A DNA stretch of 37,454 nt from Planctomicrobium piriforme (GTDB lineage Bacteria; Planctomycetota; Planctomycetia; Pirellulales; UBA1268): NCBI GenBank assembly GCA_945871035.1, contig CAMBUD010000020.1, positions 1 through 37,454 of the forward strand. The letters run 5' to 3'. Position 1 is the first letter of the stretch. Every line of letters starts with the position of its first letter. A program made the position numbers and the translations under genes. Of this stretch, positions 1 through 10,328 are shown piece by piece. Under the pieces are notes generated by a model. It worked only from the letters and a program-made list of their open reading frames with translations. It was not told the DNA's origin and did not search any database.

Positions 1-20
1 CCACCTGAGGAGACCCCGCC

Positions 21-353
21 ATGTCCGTCATGCTTACGGAAAAAGCTGCCAGCGAAGTTAAAAAAATTATCACCGAGCAAAAGCTCGAACCCACTACATT
101 TTTGCGGGTCGGCGTGGCCGGCGGTGGTTGTAGTGGATTTAGCTATTCCCTTGGGTTCGATACCGCGTGGGATCCCAAGAGCGACTCAAAATGCGATCAG
201 CATGGAGTGGCGATTGTTGTCGATAAAAAAAGCGATCTGTTTCTGGACGGCACAACCCTCGATTTCCATGATGCTATCGACAAGCGCGGTTTTACGTTTA
301 TCAACCCCAACGCCAAAAAGAGTTGTGGTTGCGGCAGTTCTTTTCAGGCCTAA
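21..353 (+). CDS. HesB/IscA/ErpA-family iron-sulfur cluster assembly protein
   Basis: A-type Fe-S carrier that accepts a nascent cluster from a scaffold and hands it to apo-proteins in the cytoplasm. The 110-residue product has the usual family length. It carries the three family cysteines: Cys37 in GGGCSGF, and Cys102 and Cys104 in SCGCG close to the C-terminus. The ATG at 21 follows a good Shine-Dalgarno (GAGGAG at 7-12) and an in-frame ATG lies three codons later. The upstream context is cut off by the window edge, so it cannot be told whether this belongs to a suf or isc operon. The next gene is a cobalamin enzyme and no other Fe-S assembly gene is visible. Family membership is clear; which paralogue (IscA, SufA or ErpA) cannot be decided from sequence alone. 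Confidence 0.93.
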   Translation: MSVMLTEKAASEVKKIITEQKLEPTTFLRVGVAGGGCSGFSYSLGFDTAWDPKSDSKCDQHGVAIVVDKKSDLFLDGTTLDFHDAIDKRGFTFINPNAKKSCGCGSSFQA

Positions 354-413
354 GTGGGAGCCCAATCAGCGGCTCATATTGTAAGCGGTGTCAACGCGAG
401 AGCAGGAGGGTCG

Positions 414-1655
414 GTGGCTGCTGGCAAGGTGCATATTGTTGGCATCGGCGATGATGGCGTTGACGGCATGACTGCGCAGGCCAGGCGGTTACTGGAAGCC
501 GCTGATTTGCTGCTGGGTCCTGAATCCTGCGCAGCGTTGCTGCCTGCGCCGCTGGCTGCTCGGCTGCAAGCCTCCGTCAGCCTGGAAGAACTCATTGAGC
601 GGATCGAAGCCGCCACGTCCCAGCAGATTGTGGTGCTTGCCTCTGGCGACCCACTTTTTTATGGAACTGCTCGCCATGTCTGTGCCAAGCTGGGCAAAGA
701 CCGGTTTGAAGTGGTGCCCCATGTCAGCAGCATGCAACTGGCCTTTGCCAGAGTGAAGGAAAGCTGGGAGGACGCGTTTCTGGCAAATCTGTCGGGGCAG
801 TCGATTGAGCGCGTAATCGATCGGATTCGTTCGAGCGAAACCGTTGGGCTGTTCACGAGCGAGCAATGGCCTCCGTCGGCCGTGGCGCGGACGCTTTTGG
901 AGGAAGGGATTAGCTACTTTGGTGCCTATGTCTGCGAAAATCTTGGTTCACCCGACGAACGTGTCACGCAAGGCAGCTTGGCCGATATCGCCGCAGAAAC
1001 ATTCGGTCCACTGAATGTGATGATCCTCGTCCGCAAGGCGCGCACTGCCGATGCCCCTGGGCAAGTAGGAACACGTTTGTTTGGCAATCCCGATGAGTCC
1101 TTTCTGCAGTCACGACCCAAGCGTGGCCTACTGACACCTGCTGAAGTGCGATCACTGGCCCTTGCCGAATTAGGTCTGCGTCCAGACAGCATCATTTGGG
1201 ATGTGGGTGCAGGCAGTGGTTCTGTCAGCCTGGAGGCTGCACAGCTTGCCCGAAATGGCATGGTGTATGCGATTGAAATGGATCCCGATGACCATCGTCT
1301 GATCCTTGCAAATGCCGAACGCTTTGGCGTCAAAAATTTGCAGGCAGTGCTCGGCTGCGCTCCGGAGGCCTGGGCCAACTTGCCCGATCCCGATGCGATT
1401 TATGTCGGTGGCAGTGGTCGTGATGTCGCCATGCTGGTGGAAAAAGCATGGGGTCGGCTCAGGGTTGGTGGGCGGCTGGTAACCGCATGCAATAGCATTG
1501 AAAATCTTGCCGCCGTGCACTCGCTGCTGCGTGCCCATTCCGGCGATGCATCGTATTGGCTTGTAACAATCGCGCGCGGGATTGAGCAGATGGACCGCAT
1601 TCGCTTTGAGTCGCTGAACCCATCCTTTCTCATTGCTGCGACCAAACCGGGGTGA
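414..1655 (+). CDS. cobL: precorrin-6Y C5,15-methyltransferase (decarboxylating), CbiE-CbiT fusion
   Basis: Bifunctional corrin-ring enzyme of cobalamin synthesis. It uses S-adenosylmethionine to methylate C5 and C15 of precorrin-6B/cobalt-precorrin and removes the acetate side-chain carboxyl at C12. The N-terminal half is a tetrapyrrole methylase domain (Cbi[11 protein letters not shown] near the start, ASGDPLFYG further in). The C-terminal half is a class I methyltransferase (CbiT) with the SAM loop DVGAGSGS around residue 262. The frame is open back to a GTG at 354, but GTG 414 is preferred because AGGAGGG at 404-410 sits just before it and the preceding 20 residues do not resemble the family. 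The resulting 413 residues fit CobL. The downstream deacetylase overlaps by 4 bases. No other cob/cbi gene is in the window, so this step is isolated from the rest of the pathway. Confidence 0.9.
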   Translation: MAAGKVHIVGIGDDGVDGMTAQARRLLEAADLLLGPESCAALLPAPLAARLQASVSLEELIERIEAATSQQIVVLASGDPLFYGTARHVCAKLGKDRFEVVPHVSSMQLAFARVKESWEDAFLANLSGQSIERVIDRIRSSETVGLFTSEQWPPSAVARTLLEEGISYFGAYVCENLGSPDERVTQGSLADIAAETFGPLNVMILVRKARTADAPGQVGTRLFGNPDESFLQSRPKRGLLTPAEVRSLALAELGLRPDSIIWDVGAGSGSVSLEAAQLARNGMVYAIEMDPDDHRLILANAERFGVKNLQAVLGCAPEAWANLPDPDAIYVGGSGRDVAMLVEKAWGRLRVGGRLVTACNSIENLAAVHSLLRAHSGDASYWLVTIARGIEQMDRIRFESLNPSFLIAATKPG

Positions 1656-2404
1656 CGGTGGACGGACTCCCACAGCAGCTTGATGTGATCGCCGTTGGTG
1701 CGCATCCTGATGACGTTGAAATTGGCTGTGGTGGCACGCTCGCCAAGCTTTCGGCGCAGGGATTTCGTGTTGGGATCGTGGACCTGACTGACGGCGAACC
1801 GACACCGCTTTCGAGCGGGCCACAGCAACGACTTGCCGAGGCAACGGCGGCGGCCCATTCCCTCGGCGTAGTGTGCCGCGAGCAACTCGGATTTTCTAAT
1901 CGCCGATTGTTTGACTGTTTTGAGGTGCGTGTGGCACTGGCCAAAGTATTTCGCCGCTATCGGCCTCGGTTGGTGCTCGGCATGGCCGATAAGACGCCGC
2001 TGGCATCACCCGACCATGCAGCCACAGTAGCCATCACCGAAGCCGCCGTGTTTTATTCGCGGCTTACAAAGTGGGACGATACGTTTGACGGCCTGCCCGT
2101 TCATACGGTGCCCGCCTTGTTGAGTTACTTTCTGGTTCCGGGTTTGCCGAGCGTGTCGCCTGGTCAGTGGCTGCTCGGAGTCGACATCAGCGGTCATCTG
2201 GACCAGAAAGTGGCGGCCATTGCTTGCTACCGTTCGCAATTCCCACCCGAGAAAGAGCATGTCTTTGCCCGTGTGCGATCAACAGCAGAGGTTGTTGGCG
2301 CCATGAGCGGTTGTGCGGCAGGCGAGGTGTTGGCCAGCACGCGGTTACCCTGTACCGGTAACCTGATGCAGATGCTTTTTCCCACGCCCAATTCAACCCC
2401 CTAA
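1652..2404 (+). CDS. PIG-L/LmbE-family N-acetylglucosaminyl deacetylase, BshB1-like
   Basis: Zinc-dependent deacetylase of the PIG-L superfamily, 250 residues. The metal motif AHPDD is at residues 17-21, followed by VEIGCGGTL, and a second conserved motif SPDHAA lies near residue 119. The YRSQF motif near the C-terminal third is typical of the BshB1 subgroup, which removes acetyl from GlcNAc-malate in bacillithiol synthesis. The GTG at 1652 overlaps the preceding TGA (GTGA), suggesting translational coupling to the cobalamin gene. No bshA or bshC homologue lies nearby, so the substrate remains uncertain. Other PIG-L enzymes deacetylate mycothiol precursors, glycolipids or conjugates. The superfamily call is firm and the BshB1 assignment is moderate. 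Confidence 0.85.
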   Translation: MTVDGLPQQLDVIAVGAHPDDVEIGCGGTLAKLSAQGFRVGIVDLTDGEPTPLSSGPQQRLAEATAAAHSLGVVCREQLGFSNRRLFDCFEVRVALAKVFRRYRPRLVLGMADKTPLASPDHAATVAITEAAVFYSRLTKWDDTFDGLPVHTVPALLSYFLVPGLPSVSPGQWLLGVDISGHLDQKVAAIACYRSQFPPEKEHVFARVRSTAEVVGAMSGCAAGEVLASTRLPCTGNLMQMLFPTPNSTP

Positions 2405-2414
2405 CGTTCTTCTC

Positions 2415-2469
2415 GTCGCCCCCGTTCCAGTCGCCCCCGTTCCGGTCGCCACCGTTCCAGTCGCCACCC
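2415..2469. repeat. 15-base tandem repeat between convergent genes
   Basis: About 3.7 head-to-tail copies of a 15-base unit of the form GTCGCCMCCGTTCCR, starting at 2415, 2430, 2445 and 2460 (the last partial), differing at only a few positions. The array lies just after the deacetylase stop and before the end of ychF on the other strand, and is not part of a credible gene. Confidence 0.85.
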
Positions 2470-2570
2470 TGGCTTGCCGATAGAGCACCCTGGCAGCCTG
2501 CGGCACCCTCCTGAATGGCAGTGTGGGCCTTGCTGATGGGCCTTGCCCCGACCAGAGCGAACCTAAGCGA

Positions 2571-2586
2571 GGCTCAAGTGTGAGCC
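2571..2586. other. short perfect stem-loop in convergent intergenic region
   Basis: GGCTCA at 2571-2576 pairs perfectly with TGAGCC at 2581-2586 around a 4-base loop. It lies between the 3' ends of the deacetylase gene and ychF and could help end transcription from either side. No run of T follows on either strand, so an intrinsic terminator is not demonstrated. Confidence 0.35.
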
Positions 2587-2630
2587 GTCTGTGCCCCGAG
2601 TCAGCGAGCGAATCAAAAATCGCAACAGCA

Positions 2631-3728
2631 CTACTTGGCCGTGTTAAAAAGGAAGTGGCAAATGTCGCCATCCTGCATCACATAGGCTTTGCCTTCCACG
2701 CGAAGCTTGCCAGCGGCACGGATATCCTTTTCCGTTTTGTAAGTTTCAAGATCCGCAACCGCGTAGATTTCCGCACGAATAAAGCCCTTTTCAAAGTCAG
2801 TGTGGATGACTCCAGCAGCCTGTGGAGCAGTGGCTCCAACAGGAACAGTCCACGCCCGCACCTCTGTTTCACCGGCAGTAAAAAAGCTCTGCACGCCGAG
2901 CACGCGGTAGGCTTCGCGAGCGAGCACGCCCAGCGCTGGCTCAGCAAGACCTGCACCGGCCAGCATATCACCTCGATCGGCCTCATCGAGTTCGGCGATC
3001 TCAGCCTCAAGCTTTGCACAGACGGGCACGACTGACGCCCCGGCTCGTGCTGCTGTCTCACGAACTTTCTGCACCAGCGGCCCTTGGCCCCCGAGATCAG
3101 TCTCATCGACATTTGCCACATAGAGAATCGGCTTGGCAGTTAGCAGCCCATAGCCCGTCACAATCTTCTGATCGTTCTCATCAAATGCCAGCGTGCGCAG
3201 GGGTTGCTCCGTTTGCAGATGGGCCAGGCATTTCCGGATCACCTCCACCCGCTGCTTGGCATCCTTGTCACCGCTTTTTGCAGTGCGTGCAGCTTTATCG
3301 AGCGAGTTATCGAGCAGTTGAATGTCGGCCAGCATCAACTCCAGTTCAATCGTTTCCATGTCGTTAACGGGATCAATCTTTCCAGCAACGTGGATCACAT
3401 CGGGATCTTCAAAGCAACGCACGACCTGCAGAATGGCATCAACCTCACGAATATGGGTGAGAAACTTGTTGCCCAGCCCTTGCCCCTCACTGGCGCCCTT
3501 TACGATCCCAGCAATATCGAGCAGCTTAAGAGCAGCTGGCACAATCTTTTTAGGGACGATGTACTGCGTGATCCGGCCCAGTCGGGTGTCTGGCACGCTG
3601 ACAACGCCTTCGTTGGGCTCGATTGTACAAAACGGATAATTCGCGCTCTGGGCAGCCTTTGACATGGTCAACGCGTTAAACAGTGTGCTCTTGCCGACGT
3701 TGGGCAAACCGACGATGCCAGCTTCCAT
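2631..3728 (-). CDS. ychF: YchF/OLA1-family redox-regulated ATPase
   Basis: Universally conserved Obg-related P-loop ATPase that associates with ribosomes and is linked to stress and redox responses. With ATG at 3728 the protein is 365 residues, normal for YchF. It begins [15 protein letters not shown], with the Walker A loop at residues 7-15. The base-specificity motif reads NVDE rather than NKxD, which is the known reason YchF prefers ATP over GTP. A coiled-coil region follows and then a C-terminal TGS domain ending in DICHFLFN. The frame is open upstream to a GTG at 3749, but homologues begin at MEAGIVG. A GGAG lies 15 bases upstream of the chosen start, a rather long spacer. The gene diverges from the DNA glycosylase gene and stands alone. 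Confidence 0.96.
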   Translation of the reverse strand: MEAGIVGLPNVGKSTLFNALTMSKAAQSANYPFCTIEPNEGVVSVPDTRLGRITQYIVPKKIVPAALKLLDIAGIVKGASEGQGLGNKFLTHIREVDAILQVVRCFEDPDVIHVAGKIDPVNDMETIELELMLADIQLLDNSLDKAARTAKSGDKDAKQRVEVIRKCLAHLQTEQPLRTLAFDENDQKIVTGYGLLTAKPILYVANVDETDLGGQGPLVQKVRETAARAGASVVPVCAKLEAEIAELDEADRGDMLAGAGLAEPALGVLAREAYRVLGVQSFFTAGETEVRAWTVPVGATAPQAAGVIHTDFEKGFIRAEIYAVADLETYKTEKDIRAAGKLRVEGKAYVMQDGDICHFLFNTAK

Positions 3729-3837
3729 TGGTATGAAAAACATCTCCACTGTAAATAAGGTTGGACGTAGACGCGTTGCCGCAGCCTGACACTATGCGCG
3801 ATTAGCTGCTTTGCTCCAAGGGAGATTCTTTTCTGCC

Positions 3838-4380
3838 ATGCCAGCCCCGCCTGCTCACCTGCTTGGGCCCGACTTCTTTGACCGACCCGCCGATACGGTT
3901 GCGCGGCAGTTGCTTGGGCAATGGCTCGTCGTGCGGGACAGCAATGGGAAAACCATGCGGCACGTTGTGCACGAGACAGAAGCGTATCTGGGTGCATACG
4001 ATCTTGCTTGCCATGGCCGCAGTGGCCCAACTCAGCGCAATGGCACAATGTTTGGCCCAGCCGGGAAGTGGTATGTCTACCGCTGTTATGGCCTGCACTG
4101 GATGCTCAATATCGTCACTGGGCCCAAGGGTTTGCCCGCTGCGGTGCTGCTCCGTGGCGTGGGGCAATGGAGCGGGCCTGGTCGCCTCACAAAGGGGCTC
4201 GCGATCACCGGTGGTTTCAATGGGCTAGCGGCCACACGCAAAAGCGGTCTTTGGCTGGCAGGCAGTGGGATGGCTGTGTCCCGGGCCCTTGTGCATTGCA
4301 CGCCGCGGATTGGCGTGGGGTATGCCGGCAAGTGGGCCAAAAAACTACTACGATTCGTCGTGGATCCTGCGGCGCTCTAG
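3838..4380 (+). CDS. 3-methyladenine DNA glycosylase (AAG/MPG family)
   Basis: Base-excision repair enzyme that removes alkylated purines and hypoxanthine by cleaving the N-glycosidic bond. The 180-residue product matches the bacterial AAG family. The conserved block with catalytic glutamate is HETEAYLG, and NGTMFGPAG, YVYRCYGLHWMLN and GPGRLTKGL follow in the expected order. The product is slightly short at the C-terminus, but PRIGVGYAGKWAKKLLRF (the family's PRIGI...A...PWRF region) is present. ATG 3838 is chosen over an in-frame TTG at 3811; AAGGGAG at 3818-3824 gives a somewhat long 13-base spacer. It is followed by msrA, another damage-repair gene, in the same direction. Confidence 0.93.
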   Translation: MPAPPAHLLGPDFFDRPADTVARQLLGQWLVVRDSNGKTMRHVVHETEAYLGAYDLACHGRSGPTQRNGTMFGPAGKWYVYRCYGLHWMLNIVTGPKGLPAAVLLRGVGQWSGPGRLTKGLAITGGFNGLAATRKSGLWLAGSGMAVSRALVHCTPRIGVGYAGKWAKKLLRFVVDPAAL

Positions 4381-4426
4381 AATCTGTGCAGTGATGTTGT
4401 CCAATTTTTGGCAGAGGATTTTTTTC

Positions 4427-5080
4427 ATGCCGCAACGCGTTGTGGTTGGTCGTTCGGTGGTTGCTCTGCTGGCAGCCTGTCTTGCAGGAGTGTGCTTTAT
4501 CATGCCGAGTGACATGCCGAGTGAGAATGCGTATGCAGACGGACAAGAGACGCTTGCAACGGCCACGTTTGCTGGGGGTTGTTTTTGGTGCACCGAGGCC
4601 GTCTATGCCCAACTCAAGGGCGTGCATTCGGTCACGAGCGGATACACCAGTGGTAAGGTCGTCAATCCGACCTACGAGCAGGTCTGCAGCGGTTTAACCG
4701 GTCATGCTGAAGGAGTTGAAATCCAGTATGATCCGCAAAAGGTGCCATACGAAAAGCTCTTGGAAGTATTCTTTAGCACTCACGATCCAACGACAAAAAA
4801 TCGCCAGGGCCTTGACGTTGGTACGCAGTATCGATCGGGCGTCTTTTACCACGATGAAGAGCAAAAAAAGACAGCCGAAGCGGTCATTAAAAAGTTAAAC
4901 GACGCCGGCGTTTTTCCAGCAAAAATCGTCACAGAGGTGACGCCGGCCACGGTCTTTTATCCGGCCGAGAAATACCACCAAGATTATTTTGCCAACAATT
5001 TCCGGCAGCCGTATTGCCAGACAATTGTGTCGCCAAAGGTCGAAAAAGTTCGCAAAGTCTTTAAGGATTTAGTGAAGTAG
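4427..5080 (+). CDS. msrA: peptide-methionine (S)-S-oxide reductase, exported
   Basis: Reduces methionine S-sulfoxide in damaged proteins. The catalytic motif GCFWC is followed by GVHSVTSGYTSG, GHAEGVEIQYDP, and the C-terminal YHQDYF, all diagnostic of MsrA. ATG 4427 has AGAGGA at 4413-4418 with an 8-base spacer and gives 217 residues. The first roughly 40 residues form a basic start, a hydrophobic stretch (VVALLAACLAGVCFIM) and an Ala-rich region, consistent with a signal peptide or membrane anchor, so the enzyme probably acts outside the cytoplasm. A shorter cytoplasmic start is not evident. It follows the DNA glycosylase gene by 46 bases, possibly cotranscribed as a damage-repair pair. Confidence 0.94.
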   Translation: MPQRVVVGRSVVALLAACLAGVCFIMPSDMPSENAYADGQETLATATFAGGCFWCTEAVYAQLKGVHSVTSGYTSGKVVNPTYEQVCSGLTGHAEGVEIQYDPQKVPYEKLLEVFFSTHDPTTKNRQGLDVGTQYRSGVFYHDEEQKKTAEAVIKKLNDAGVFPAKIVTEVTPATVFYPAEKYHQDYFANNFRQPYCQTIVSPKVEKVRKVFKDLVK

Positions 5081-5082
5081 TT

Positions 5083-5100
5083 CTGGCCTGCGGAGGCCAG
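5083..5100. terminator. stem-loop between convergent msrA and pyruvate carboxylase genes
   Basis: Perfect 7-base stem CTGGCCT (5083-5089) / AGGCCAG (5094-5100) with a GCGG loop, starting two bases after the msrA stop and 24 bases before the end of the opposing gene. Its position suits a bidirectional terminator. No long T run follows, so it may be weak or need other factors. Confidence 0.45.
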
Positions 5101-5123
5101 GCACTTGTTCTGTGCGTCAGCTT

Positions 5124-8570
<3,447 letters not shown>

Positions 8571-8674
8571 GAAATGACGGGTCCTTTCTCAAAAGGCTGG
8601 GGCAGAAAACTGTTCACTAAAAGCTGTGCAAGATCGTACTGCTTTGTGGCAGTCAGAATAGAGGCCACAGCAGA

Positions 8675-9376
8675 CTAGCGGGAAGAGCGGCTGTCATTTT
8701 CGTGTGCGTAGCTGGGGCGAAGGTAGTCGGGCACAAGTGTCTGCGGATCGTCTGATTCTCCTGCAGCGGCACGCAGGATCGCAACGTTCCCAACCCCAAT
8801 GGCGGTTGGTATCCACGCCGCACGCGGGGCGACGAGCAGATCGGGTCGTTGTGCAATCTGATCGGCGAAGATCGCCAGCGCAGGACCTGAAATACAAGCG
8901 CCTCGCTCAAGCGAGGCGAGCCAAGTGGGCAGACTATAAAGCCCAGGAGCGCCGATGATCCAGCCGGTGGGTGAGTGTGTTGCCGGAACGGCAGTCGCTG
9001 CAAAAACATCGCCGCGGCCGGCATCGTAAGCAATTGCAATCGGGGCACTGCCGTGCTCTTGCGGCCCCGCGCTCTGTCGGGCAATGACCTCAAACGCTGA
9101 TACGCCTAGCAGTCGTGCGCCGTTGGCCCACGCCATTGCCTTGGCAGTTGTGACTCCCACACGCAGGCTCGTGAACGAACCCGGACCGCGCACCACCGCC
9201 AGCAATTCTGCATCCGCCGGTGACCAGCCCAGCTCACCGGCCACAGCGGCAAGGGCAGCGGCGATGCGTCGGCCATGTTCGCCCGCTACGGGGAAAGTCC
9301 GTTCGGCAGCACTGCCCTCAAAGAGAGCAGCCACTGAACCGGCGGAGAGGCTGGAGTCGATGGCAAGTGTCTTCAT
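8675..9376 (-). CDS. tsaB: tRNA threonylcarbamoyladenosine biosynthesis protein TsaB
   Basis: Partner of TsaD and TsaE in transferring threonylcarbamoyl to A37 of ANN-decoding tRNAs. The N-terminal actin-like fold begins MKTLAIDSSLSAGSVA. The motif GPGSFTSLRVGVTTAKAMAW is the most diagnostic TsaB block. The metal-binding histidines of TsaD are absent, as expected for this non-catalytic paralogue. ATG 9376 gives 233 residues, a typical length; an in-frame TTG four codons upstream is less likely. The gene diverges from the phosphoesterase gene and lies upstream of pyc on the same strand. No rimI or tsaD is adjacent in the window. Confidence 0.92.
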   Translation of the reverse strand: MKTLAIDSSLSAGSVAALFEGSAAERTFPVAGEHGRRIAAALAAVAGELGWSPADAELLAVVRGPGSFTSLRVGVTTAKAMAWANGARLLGVSAFEVIARQSAGPQEHGSAPIAIAYDAGRGDVFAATAVPATHSPTGWIIGAPGLYSLPTWLASLERGACISGPALAIFADQIAQRPDLLVAPRAAWIPTAIGVGNVAILRAAAGESDDPQTLVPDYLRPSYAHENDSRSSR

Positions 9377-9399
9377 GATTGCAGCCAATGACGGTCTGC

Positions 9400-9428
9400 T
9401 TGACCATCGATTCGGGCATTCGTACGCT
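9400..9428 (+). promoter_or_regulatory. possible sigma-70-like promoter for the phosphoesterase gene
   Basis: TTGACC at 9400-9405, a 17-base spacer and TACGCT at 9423-9428 lie about 60 bases upstream of the GTG start at 9490. The -35 is a 5/6 match and the -10 only 3/6. Promoter rules in planctomycetes are poorly known, so this is a pattern match only. Confidence 0.3.
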
Positions 9429-9489
9429 GAGAATCTTTAAACAGTTCCTAAAAGTCCGCAGCAATCGCAATAATGAGGATGCAACACGA

Positions 9490-10260
9490 GTGAAGCGGGC
9501 CATCATTAGCGACGTCCATGGTAATCTGGAGGCCCTCCAGGCGGTACTAGAGGATATCGACAAGCAACAGGTGGATTCGATTTATTGCCTTGGCGATATT
9601 GTGGGCTATGGACCCAATCCCTGCGAGTGTGTGCGGCTTGTCCAAGAACGCTGCAGCATGGTCCTGTTGGGCAACCACGATCAAGGGGCCCTGTTTGATC
9701 CGGAAGGTTTCAACGTTGGAGCGGAAAAAGCAATTCGTTGGACGCGCAGCCAGTTGGAGCAGAACGATCGGATGCCCAAGCACTCGGCCAATAGATTGGC
9801 TGATTTTCTAGGCGAACTGCCGCGCACGCATGCCGAGGGCGACTTGCTGTTTGTGCATGGCTCAGCCCGTCGCCCACTGGACGAGTATGTTTTTCCGGAA
9901 GATATCTACAATCCATTGAAGATGAATCATATTTTTGAGCTTATCGGTCGCTACTGCTTTCAGGGTCACACGCACCTGCCGGGGATTTTTACCGTGTCGC
10001 CGGAATTTTTGTCACCCAATGTGCCGCAGGGCGGTAACGAGTGTTGCATACCGTTACCAGCGGCTAAGGCAATGGTGAACGTGGGGTCGGTAGGGCAGCC
10101 ACGGGATAACGACCGGCGGGCCTGCTATGTGATTCTGGAGGACAATCTCGTTGTGCGGTATCGACGAATCGAGTATCCGTGTGACGTCACCTGCCGCAAG
10201 ATTCAGGAAATTAACGACCTAGATAATTTTCTCGGCGAGCGGCTCCTGCAGGGCAGATAG
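9490..10260 (+). CDS. calcineurin-like metallophosphoesterase
   Basis: Binuclear-metal phosphoesterase of the calcineurin-like superfamily, with all core motifs: DVHGN near the start, [16 protein letters not shown], a later VHGS, and GHTH. The small compact domain (256 residues) resembles the YfcE/MJ0936-type single-domain enzymes. The substrate cannot be predicted; cyclic nucleotides, phosphodiesters or phosphoproteins are all possible. GTG 9490 is chosen because GAGGA at 9475-9479 lies 10 bases upstream and the protein then starts [12 protein letters not shown], as family members do. The frame is open further upstream (to 9379), but that part has no family similarity. It diverges from tsaB and precedes yidC by 68 bases. 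Confidence 0.9.
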   Translation: MKRAIISDVHGNLEALQAVLEDIDKQQVDSIYCLGDIVGYGPNPCECVRLVQERCSMVLLGNHDQGALFDPEGFNVGAEKAIRWTRSQLEQNDRMPKHSANRLADFLGELPRTHAEGDLLFVHGSARRPLDEYVFPEDIYNPLKMNHIFELIGRYCFQGHTHLPGIFTVSPEFLSPNVPQGGNECCIPLPAAKAMVNVGSVGQPRDNDRRACYVILEDNLVVRYRRIEYPCDVTCRKIQEINDLDNFLGERLLQGR

Positions 10261-10328
10261 AGTATCAAGCCTGCGATCCTTGCCAAAAAGTCGCTATCAT
10301 AAACATTTTCATACGTTAGAAAGTTTTC

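Noticed and set aside
1170..1885. Overlapping minus-strand open frames of 161-224 codons
   Set aside because: Antisense to the cobalamin methyltransferase and deacetylase genes; composition is Arg/His-rich as expected for shadow frames.
2415..2469. CRISPR array
   Set aside because: The 15-base units abut without spacers and no cas gene is present.
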